Below, piece by piece: positions 1 through 5,488 of a stretch of 9,663 nucleotides of DNA. The DNA is from Rickettsiales bacterium (GTDB lineage: Bacteria; Pseudomonadota; Alphaproteobacteria; Rickettsiales; UBA1997), in contig CANNMN010000035.1 in the NCBI GenBank assembly GCA_947505885.1, positions 1-9,663 on the forward strand, given 5' to 3'. Every line of letters begins with the position of its first letter. Position 1 is the first letter of the stretch. The notes beneath the pieces were generated by a model. It did not search any database and was not told where the DNA came from. It was given only the letters and a program-made list of their open reading frames with translations. The translations under genes were made by a program, and so were the position numbers.

Positions 1-410
1 GACAATACCGAAGCACTTGTTGAAGCGGTGGCAGGAAACTTAATTGAGGGTAAGCCGTTAATTCCATTTGAATCATACGCGATGTTAAGGCTTGACGACC
101 CAGATGCAGGAACGGCGTAAAGTTTTGATGGTGTTTGCGGGTTAGTATCGTTCCATTGAGTAATAAAAGCTTCATCATCTAGGGAAGAAGGAAAGCTGGC
201 ATCTAGTGTGGGCTCAAGCCAAAGAGAGACACTTTTTATGCCCGCTACCGGAGAGCTTGAGGTTAAGTTTTGCGCTGATTTCAATTTAGATTGTGTAACT
301 AATCGAGAGCTTTGAGTGATACCTGCGACTATGATGCCAATGATTAGGATTACGATTGACAGTTCAATCAGCGAGAATGCCTTAGATGCTTTTGAATTAA
401 GCTTGTTCAT
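1..410 (-). CDS. Prepilin-like protein with N-terminal cleavage/methylation signal and LamG-like passenger (partial)
   Basis: This is the first 136 codons of a minus-strand gene that runs off the left edge of the window; the ATG is at 408-410 and no stop occurs in the part seen. The N-terminus has a short basic leader, then AFSLIELSIVILIIGIIVAG, which is a type IV prepilin cleavage/methylation signal: cleavage would fall before F13, E16 is the glutamate at position 5 of the mature protein, and a hydrophobic helix follows. Such proteins are cleaved and N-methylated by a prepilin peptidase (PilD) and enter a pilus or pseudopilus. The rest is not pilin-like. Segments such as SLWLEPTLDASF, ITQWND and NGINGLPSIKF resemble LamG/concanavalin-like jelly-roll proteins (WLDA, W-D, G-LP-V-F patterns). 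It may therefore be a surface or secreted binding protein; the ligand is unknown. No Shine-Dalgarno is visible. The signal call is confident, the passenger fold moderately so. Confidence 0.82.
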   Translation of the reverse strand, partial: MNKLNSKASKAFSLIELSIVILIIGIIVAGITQSSRLVTQSKLKSAQNLTSSSPVAGIKSVSLWLEPTLDASFPSSLDDEAFITQWNDTNPQTPSKLYAVPASGSSSLNIAYDSNGINGLPSIKFPATASTSASVL

Positions 411-430
411 GTTATAAATTGTTAGTTAAA

Positions 431-452
431 GAAAAGCGCAAGCGAGCTTTTC
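431..452 (-). terminator. Possible intrinsic terminator after nhaA
   Basis: There is a perfect 7-bp inverted repeat, GAAAAGC (431-437) and GCTTTTC (446-452), with an 8-nt loop, lying 51 nt past the nhaA stop. Read on the minus strand the stem is followed only by TTTAAC, so the U-tract is short and termination may be weak. It also lies within the short leader of the prepilin-like gene, so it could instead be a 5'UTR hairpin of that gene. Confidence 0.35.
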
Positions 453-503
453 AATTGTTGTAGGTGCGGAAATATGAGCTGGTTAAAAGACGTTACTTAC
501 TGT

Positions 504-1706
504 TCAAGTACTAATATTTTTTAGTCTCTTTTTTAAGCAGAAAGCTACAATAGTTGCAAATATTGCTGAAAAAAACGATCCACAAATCACGCCAATTTTT
601 ACTTCATCAAGCACGAAGCTATTAGCCAAGTTATTTCCTGCAAAAGCAAGCGAGCCAACAAATAAACTCATTGTAAACCCAATACCAGTAAGGATTGCTG
701 CGACGTAGAATTCGGGCCAACTTGTGCCGCGTGGCAGATGTGCAATTTTAAATTTTACCGCAAGAAAACCAAAAAACATTACCCCAATTTGTTTGCCGAA
801 GAATAGTCCGAAAGCAATCCCGAGGATTAGGGGCTGGGTAAAAAGATCGATAGAAATTTTTTTTAATTGAACTCCGGCGTTAGCAAATGCAAAGAGTGGT
901 AAGATTAAAAAATTTACGCTTGGAGAAATTTTGTGAGCGAGGTGAGAAAGCGGCGATTTTTTTCCAATTTGTAGAGGAATAAATAAGGCTATAATTATCC
1001 CGGATATAGTTGGGTGAATTCCTGATTTTAAAATCATCAACCACAAAAAAAATCCTAAAATTAGGTAGAGATGAGTTTTCTCGGAGTTAAAAAAATTGAG
1101 AAGACCGAGTCCGATTAAAGCAATAAAAGCAAGAGTGATGTAAGCTAGGCTTAAGTCGTGCGAGTAAAAAAAGGCAATGATCAAAATTGCCGCTAGATCA
1201 TCGAGCACTGCAAGTGCAACTAGAAAAACTTTGAGTGAATTAGAAAATTTTTTGCCAAAAAGCGATATTACTCCATAAGCGAAGGCGATGTCTGTAGCGG
1301 CAGGAATAGAGAAGCCGCGCATGTTTTCTGGATGATTAAAATTAAACGAAAAGAAAATCAGAATCGGAAAAATTATTCCACCAAGTGCAGCGATTGCCGG
1401 TAGTGCTAATTTACGTTTTGTTGAAAGTTCGCCAATTAAAATTTCTCTCTTTAGCTCCAAGCCAATAAGCAAAAAAAAGATCGTCATCAGAAAATGATTA
1501 ATCCAATCGATATAATTCATTTCTTTGTGAAGGCCAATAAATCCAATATTTATTGGTGCTGGGGATGAGAAAAATATTTTGTAAATCTCGTAGTTTTCAG
1601 AATTGGCAATAAGCATTGCCGCAGTGGTTGCGACTATTAGAGAAATACCGATGGCGATTTCTGATTTAAAAAAAGTTGCGATTGGCTTGATGATTGGTTT
1701 GAGCAC
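504..1706 (-). CDS. nhaA: Na+/H+ antiporter NhaA
   Basis: This is a 400-residue inner-membrane antiporter that expels Na+ (or Li+) in exchange for protons, giving pH and salt homeostasis. The length fits the family (E. coli NhaA is 388 aa), and the protein is a run of hydrophobic helices. The unwound-helix motif IPAATDIAFAYGV holds D139 (E. coli D133 equivalent). ALAVLDDLAAI contains the ion-binding aspartate pair D169-D170 (E. coli D163/D164). SGIHPTISG carries H231 near the E. coli pH-sensing H225. FFGKQIG supplies K305, equivalent to K300. All key residues are present, so it should be active. The start is a GTG at 1704-1706. An in-frame TAG two codons upstream is the stop of pth, so no longer start exists. 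It begins 6 nt after pth, has no strong Shine-Dalgarno and is probably translated by coupling, as the last gene of the panC-pth-nhaA unit. Confidence 0.96.
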   Translation of the reverse strand: MLKPIIKPIATFFKSEIAIGISLIVATTAAMLIANSENYEIYKIFFSSPAPINIGFIGLHKEMNYIDWINHFLMTIFFLLIGLELKREILIGELSTKRKLALPAIAALGGIIFPILIFFSFNFNHPENMRGFSIPAATDIAFAYGVISLFGKKFSNSLKVFLVALAVLDDLAAILIIAFFYSHDLSLAYITLAFIALIGLGLLNFFNSEKTHLYLILGFFLWLMILKSGIHPTISGIIIALFIPLQIGKKSPLSHLAHKISPSVNFLILPLFAFANAGVQLKKISIDLFTQPLILGIAFGLFFGKQIGVMFFGFLAVKFKIAHLPRGTSWPEFYVAAILTGIGFTMSLFVGSLAFAGNNLANSFVLDEVKIGVICGSFFSAIFATIVAFCLKKRLKNIST

Positions 1707-1712
1707 TGCCAG

Positions 1713-2270
1713 CTAATAAAATTTATTCAAAAATTTGTCGTAATTTCTGGATAAAATTTCTCCGATTAGTTCGGAAATTTTCTCATTTGTTTTGTCTACT
1801 TCGACCATTTCTGCTGCCGAGAATTTTCCTAAAACATGGTCAGAAACTTGTAGCTGATGAATCTCTGATCTTCCTACTCCTAAGCGCAATCTAACATAAT
1901 TTCTGCCGATTGATTCATCGATTGATCGCAGTCCGTTATGTCCGGCATTCCCGCCGCCGGTTTTTATTTTTACACGTCCAAGATGAAGATCTATTTCGTC
2001 GTGAAAAACTAAAATATTTTTTGGAGGAATTTTGTAAAAATTTGCTGCTTCAATAACAGCGCGACCGGAAAGATTCATAAAAGTATGTGGTTTTAGCGCG
2101 ATAATTTTTTCTCCATCAATTTCGCCGCTAAAAATTTCGCTCTTAAATTTCTTCCCTTGGGGCTGAAAATTATGGTCATCAATGATTTGATCGAGCAATA
2201 AAAAGCCAAAATTATGTCGAGTTTGCTCGTATTCTTTGCCAATATTTCCTAGCCCAACAAGAAGGTGCAT
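1713..2270 (-). CDS. pth: Peptidyl-tRNA hydrolase
   Basis: This 185-aa cytosolic esterase recycles peptidyl-tRNA that drops off ribosomes, releasing free tRNA; it is normally essential. It matches the bacterial Pth family in length and motifs. The N-terminal LLVGLGNIGKEY has N9, and RHNFG has the catalytic H19. PHTFMNLSG has N66. VFHDEIDL has D91, which orients the histidine. GGGNAGHNGLRSI has N112. These correspond to E. coli N10, H20, N68, D93 and N114. The start is an ATG at 2268-2270, and the stop is TAG. It lies 5 nt after the RmuC-like gene and 6 nt before nhaA, so all three are probably cotranscribed. In many bacteria pth follows rplY; that neighbour is absent here. Confidence 0.97.
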   Translation of the reverse strand: MHLLVGLGNIGKEYEQTRHNFGFLLLDQIIDDHNFQPQGKKFKSEIFSGEIDGEKIIALKPHTFMNLSGRAVIEAANFYKIPPKNILVFHDEIDLHLGRVKIKTGGGNAGHNGLRSIDESIGRNYVRLRLGVGRSEIHQLQVSDHVLGKFSAAEMVEVDKTNEKISELIGEILSRNYDKFLNKFY

Positions 2271-2275
2271 AAAAG

Positions 2276-3328
2276 TTACAAAACGATGTTGCTTAAGTCA
2301 TCAGCGTCCATGACTTCAAATCCAAATCTTGTGGCTTTATCAAGATAGCGAATCTCTTTGAGATTTAGTATTTCAAGCCTTGAAGGCAAAGCAATAACCG
2401 TAGCAACTTTACTAAATTTTGCCTTGGTTGTCGCCATCACTTTCGAAATCGAGTCGCGATATTTCGGATCGTTCAAATAAGTAAAATATCTGTCGAGTTT
2501 TTGCTTGAGATCATTTTCAGCTGATGCTTTATCGCCAGTTTTAAGTCGCTCAAATTCTGTCAAATATTGACAGGCTTTAAAATCAATAATGTGTAGTGTG
2601 TCATTGCTGACGAAAGCTACTTCGCAAAGCAACATTTTAGCTTTGTGTGCATCAAAATTAGCCGGCAAAAAGTAATCTTTATTAACCAAGCGACCACTTG
2701 CCTTCATTGTTTCGACAAGGCCGCTAATAAATTTTTTTGACGAATTTTCGTTAATTTTAATCTCTTGTTTTGGAGCGCTTTCATTTGTTATTTTTGGCGC
2801 CACAGATTTTGCCGCTATTTTTTCTGGAGTAGAAAAACTTTCAGAGAAGTCGGTAAAGGTTTTAGAAATTCGTCCGAGGAGATTACGAGTCGTTTCAATT
2901 TCCTGTTTGTAGCTCTCATTTAATTTTTTATAGAGGTCGTTACCAACTCTTATCATTGCATCTTTTGAATCGCGCATCACCGCGTCTTGCGTCACTTTCC
3001 AATCATTCATGCGATTCTCTAAGTCGCGCATTTTTTGTAGGGTTAGTTCGATCTGTTTTTCAGCGCTGAGGCGAAGTTTAATTTCATTTTCTTTGTCTTT
3101 GCGCAACTCATCGATCTCAAGTAAAAGCTTTTGAATCTTTTGGCCGTCTGTTCTTGTTTCTTCGACAAGCCTTGCATCAGAACTGCGCAGAGCGTCAGAT
3201 TGCTCGTCAGATTTCTTGCGCAACGCTTTAATTTCATTAGTTGAAGAAAGACGAAAATGCGAGTAGCGCAGATAGACTAAAATCATCATGATGGCCATTC
3301 CGACTTCACTTAGGATGATGTAATACAT
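2276..3328 (-). CDS. Membrane-anchored coiled-coil protein, possibly a divergent RmuC-like nuclease
   Basis: This 350-aa protein has three parts. Residues 3-21 form one hydrophobic membrane segment, and residues 30-155 are charged and heptad-like, predicted coiled coil. A polar linker (about 160-195, rich in Lys, Ser, Glu and Pro) leads to a folded C-terminal domain (about 198-350). This TM plus coiled coil plus C-terminal domain layout is that of RmuC, a poorly understood protein linked to limiting DNA rearrangements. The C-domain has LLCEVAF (E236) then IIDFKA (D249, K251), which resembles the E...D-x-K core of PD-(D/E)xK nucleases. VATVIALPSRLEIL matches the RmuC 'F-x-PSE' strand loosely. 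It is shorter than typical RmuC (about 450-500 aa), and the resemblance comes from motifs read by eye. It lies 38 nt after panC and 5 nt before pth. Alternatively it is an unrelated lineage-specific membrane protein. Confidence 0.6.
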   Translation of the reverse strand: MYYIILSEVGMAIMMILVYLRYSHFRLSSTNEIKALRKKSDEQSDALRSSDARLVEETRTDGQKIQKLLLEIDELRKDKENEIKLRLSAEKQIELTLQKMRDLENRMNDWKVTQDAVMRDSKDAMIRVGNDLYKKLNESYKQEIETTRNLLGRISKTFTDFSESFSTPEKIAAKSVAPKITNESAPKQEIKINENSSKKFISGLVETMKASGRLVNKDYFLPANFDAHKAKMLLCEVAFVSNDTLHIIDFKACQYLTEFERLKTGDKASAENDLKQKLDRYFTYLNDPKYRDSISKVMATTKAKFSKVATVIALPSRLEILNLKEIRYLDKATRFGFEVMDADDLSNIVL

Positions 3329-3366
3329 GTTTTAGCGAATTAGTTGGGGATGGGTATTTCTTGAGC

Positions 3367-4188
3367 TTAAAGCATCAAATTGTCAATCAATCTGACGCCA
3401 TCCAAGTAAGCAGCAATAAAAATACGCGCGGGAATTTTGCCACTAAAATTACTGACCAGACTAAGATTTTTTTCATCGCGAATTTCGAGGTAATCAATTT
3501 TTTCAAACCCAATCACAAGTAATTCAAATTTTTTTTCCGCAAGAATTGTCGGATCAATTTTGATTTCCGACAAAATTCTAAATATGTTCGCAGCCTTGAT
3601 TTTAGATGTTTCAGACAATCTTTGATTACGTGAAGACATCGCCAATCCACTTTCTTCACGCAGAGTTGGCTGCATGAAAATTTCGACGTTAAAATTCAAA
3701 TCTCTCACCAATTTTTTAATCACCAAAACCTGCTGAAAATCTTTCTCACCGAAAATCGCGATGTCTGGTTTGATGATATTGAAGAGTTTGGTAATGATTA
3801 AAGCGACCCCATCGAAATGCCCAGGGCGCATGGCTCCGCAGAGAGAGTCGGTCAGAGAATTTAGATTAATTTTGCAGGCGAAATCTTCCGAAAAAATTTC
3901 CGAATGCTCGGGCGCAAAAACACAAGACGGATCAAGTGTGCGCAGTTTTTCTAAATCTTGCTCGAGAGTTTTCGGATATTTTTCGTAATCACCTTGGTCA
4001 TTGAATTGCGCCTTATTAACAAAAATACTAATAATCGAAATCTCGCCAAGCTCTTTGGCCTTCTTCACCAAAGCCAAGTGCCCTTCGTGTAATGCTCCCA
4101 TTGTTGGCACAAAAGAAATTGTTTTGCTGAATTTGGCTTTACTGCGTAAAAATTCTCTTACTTCTTCAATGGTTTTGGCGACGAACAT
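3367..4188 (-). CDS. panC: Pantothenate synthetase (pantoate--beta-alanine ligase)
   Basis: PanC condenses D-pantoate with beta-alanine using ATP, through a pantoyl-adenylate, to give pantothenate for CoA synthesis in the cytosol. The 273-aa protein is slightly shorter than E. coli PanC (283) but complete. VPTMGALHEGHLALV holds the nucleotidyltransferase HxGH motif (H34, H37). IFVNKAQF and YPKTLEQDL follow. RPGHFDGVA (121-129) is the pantoate/Mg region, GEKDFQQ (147-153) the ATP loop, and AMSSRNQRL (183-191) the KMSKS-like loop. The C-terminal dimerisation part is present through VRLIDNLML. The start is an ATG at 4186-4188, preceded by an AT-rich leader without a strong ribosome site. It appears to head the panC, RmuC-like, pth and nhaA unit. 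No panB, panD or panE is in the window, so the pathway cannot be judged complete. Confidence 0.95.
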   Translation of the reverse strand: MFVAKTIEEVREFLRSKAKFSKTISFVPTMGALHEGHLALVKKAKELGEISIISIFVNKAQFNDQGDYEKYPKTLEQDLEKLRTLDPSCVFAPEHSEIFSEDFACKINLNSLTDSLCGAMRPGHFDGVALIITKLFNIIKPDIAIFGEKDFQQVLVIKKLVRDLNFNVEIFMQPTLREESGLAMSSRNQRLSETSKIKAANIFRILSEIKIDPTILAEKKFELLVIGFEKIDYLEIRDEKNLSLVSNFSGKIPARIFIAAYLDGVRLIDNLML

Positions 4189-4211
4189 TTGTTTAAAATT
4201 TGTATTTTATT

Positions 4212-4290
4212 CGTTATTGCGAGGAGGGGAAAATATGCGGCAATTCAAAAAAAAGATAAACGGGATCGCCGCGTCGCACTCGTAATGACT
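4212..4290. repeat. Imperfect inverted repeat of the GTCATTGCGAG type
   Basis: The left arm begins CGTTATTGCGAGGAGG and ends in GCGGCAATTC. The right arm, read on the plus strand, is GGGATCGCCGCGTCGCAC then TCGTAATGACT. The reverse complement of the right arm (GTCATTACGAG... GCGGCGATCCC) aligns with the left arm with a few mismatches, leaving an A-rich centre of about 15-20 bp. Dispersed palindromes with GTCATTGCGAG ends and GCAATCC inner ends are common between genes in Rickettsiales and some other proteobacteria. This looks like an old, diverged copy. It lies 24 bp upstream of panC. Only one copy is visible, so being dispersed is inferred from family knowledge. Confidence 0.6.
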
Positions 4291-4433
4291 ACATCGAGGG
4301 TTCGCAAGTAAAACTAGTTCTCGTTTCGCTTCTGAGAATTTCCCCCTTCTCTACTTTTTCTGCGTCCACAAATGACTCAGATTTTGATCTTGGCAAAAAT
4401 TTTTTGCGGTCTGCGCCCTATATTTTCTGTCAT
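4289..4433 (-). pseudogene. Possible short reading frame broken by one frameshift
   Basis: An ATG at 4431-4433 opens MTENIGRRPQKIFAKIKI and then stops. In the next frame a charged stretch stays open from a TAG at about 4418-4420 to a TAG at 4289-4291, including SESFVDAEKVEKGEILRSE and ending FTCEPSM. Joining the two with one frameshift gives about 47 residues. The final TAG overlaps the edge of the inverted repeat. I recognise no family. It could be a decayed small gene, part of a palindromic insertion element, or chance. Confidence 0.2.
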
Positions 4434-4436
4434 AAA

Positions 4437-4553
4437 TTAGTCAATTTTAGCTAGGTTTAAGCCTAATTCTTTTTGGAATTGATGCATGATTCTGTATTGG
4501 CTTATAAAGATTTTGCGCGCGGTGTATAAAATATAGGAAAAAATGATTTTTAC
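4437..4553 (-). pseudogene. Start-less 38-codon frame overlapping the prmC 3' end
   Basis: A minus-strand frame runs from the last codons of prmC (offset from its frame) to a TAA at 4437-4439 and encodes a basic, aromatic segment with ILYTARKIFISQYRIM then HQFQKELGLNLAKID. It has no ATG, GTG or TTG near its beginning; the only ATG (4485-4487) leaves 16 residues. It may be the tail of a decayed gene once downstream of prmC, or noise. No family recognised. Confidence 0.18.
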
Positions 4554-5488
4554 TGTGCGGTTGAGCTGAATTCTAAAATTCTCTCCACGCCACCTAAATC
4601 AAAGCTTGATCCGATTAAAGAGAATTTTTGTTGGACAAATATTTTCACAACTTCTTCTTTTTGTCCAAATCCGATTTCGAGAAAAATCTTCCCATAATCT
4701 GTCAGAAATTTTTTTGCTTCCATTGCAATGCGAAGGTAAAAATCGAGCCCTTTTGCGCCTCCGTCGAGAGCAGCGCGTGGCTCATATATTCTAACTTCTG
4801 GTTCAAGCTTCTCGATTTCTGCAGCCGGTATGTAAGGAGGATTAGAAATTATTAGGTCGAATTTTTCTTCGGGGTTAAGAGCGAGAAATAAATCCGATTC
4901 GAGAAGTTTTAGACGCGAAGAGACTCGATGTTTTTCACTATTTTTTTGCGCGACATCGAGGGCTTTTTTTGAGATATCGACTGCAGTTCCGACGGAATTT
5001 TTGTATGTGTTGAGCAGGGTAATGATTAGGCATCCGGAGCCAACTCCCAACTCTAAGATTTTAAAAGTCCTTTTTAAAAAAAAAGGAGAAGCCACATTAA
5101 TTTCGGATAAGAATTTTTGTTCAGAGTTCTTCGGGCTAAAACTCTCCGACGCGCCATTTTCTTTTGAAAAGGATTCTAAAACCGCTTCAACCAAAGTTTC
5201 TGAATCTGGACGCGGGTCTAAAACATCTCTGTTCACCAAAAAATCTTCGCCGAAGAATTCTCTTTTTCCGATTAGATGCGAGACTGGTTCGCGTTCGGCT
5301 CGGCGAGTGACGAGATCGAAAAATTTTTTCTGCTGCGTTTCTTTGAGTTGCAACTGTGGGTTAAAAACCACTTGTTCTTTTGAAAAAGAAAGGGCGTGAG
5401 CTAGAAGGATTAGAGAATCTAAACCAGAGCTCACGCCCTTTAAGGCTAGGATTTCCTTGGCTTGAGCTAACGCCTCAGAAATTTTCAT
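4550..5488 (-). CDS. prmC: Peptide chain release factor N5-glutamine methyltransferase
   Basis: PrmC (HemK) methylates the GGQ glutamine of release factors RF1 and RF2 with S-adenosylmethionine, improving translation termination. The 312-aa product has the N-terminal helical domain (1-75) and PVSHLIGKREFFG (68-80), then DPRPDSE (91-97). The SAM-binding motif ELGVGSGC is at 146-153 and the catalytic NPPY at 216-219, followed by the typical IYEPRAALDGG. It is about 35 residues longer than E. coli PrmC (277). The excess is a Ser/Lys/Phe-rich insert at about 105-141, between the linker and the Rossmann domain, which should leave the active site intact. The ATG at 5486-5488 overlaps the upstream TAA by one base (TAATG), indicating translational coupling. 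Confidence 0.95.
   Translation of the reverse strand: MKISEALAQAKEILALKGVSSGLDSLILLAHALSFSKEQVVFNPQLQLKETQQKKFFDLVTRRAEREPVSHLIGKREFFGEDFLVNRDVLDPRPDSETLVEAVLESFSKENGASESFSPKNSEQKFLSEINVASPFFLKRTFKILELGVGSGCLIITLLNTYKNSVGTAVDISKKALDVAQKNSEKHRVSSRLKLLESDLFLALNPEEKFDLIISNPPYIPAAEIEKLEPEVRIYEPRAALDGGAKGLDFYLRIAMEAKKFLTDYGKIFLEIGFGQKEEVVKIFVQQKFSLIGSSFDLGGVERILEFSSTAQ
5066..5176 (-). repeat. Candidate inserted element inside prmC
   Basis: These roughly 37 codons encode the extra segment of PrmC, containing SESFSPKNSEQKFLSE and ending near ASPFFLKR. Compared with the usual family layout, it lies where PrmC has only a short linker before the SAM motif. The DNA ends near a short hairpin (TCCTTTTT 5068-5075, AAAAAGGA 5080-5087), and a run of nine A's spans 5076-5084. 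A second minus frame, starting from an internal ATG and encoding MARRRVLARR..., is also open for 27 codons, and the plus strand is open across it too. In-frame palindromic inserts in genes are known in Rickettsia (RPE elements); membership here is inference. Boundaries are approximate. Confidence 0.35.

Larger units (their letters stand above)
4189..4549. other. 361-bp gap between prmC and panC
   Basis: No convincing full gene lies here on either strand. It holds an inverted repeat (4212-4290) and, on the minus strand, two short reading-frame remnants described separately. An AT-rich near-palindrome (GCAAAAATTTTTTGC, 4393-4407) has no T-tract partner and was not called a terminator. The promoter of the panC unit should lie in roughly the first 100 bp next to panC. 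A TAAAAT element at about 4204-4209 (minus strand) could be a -10 box, but I see no good -35. Confidence 0.6.

Noticed and set aside
4001..4285. 94-codon plus-strand frame across the panC 5' end and repeat
   Set aside because: It is mostly antisense to conserved PanC motifs and ends in the inverted repeat; no protein family signal.
4393..4407. GCAAAAATTTTTTGC near-palindrome
   Set aside because: Its A/T-run symmetry is expected in AT-rich DNA, and it has no loop or U-tract geometry for a terminator.
5001..5399. 132-codon plus-strand open frame
   Set aside because: It is antisense to prmC, whose SAM and NPPY motifs are clear. It has no recognisable domain or ribosome site and probably stays open because of the prmC insert composition.
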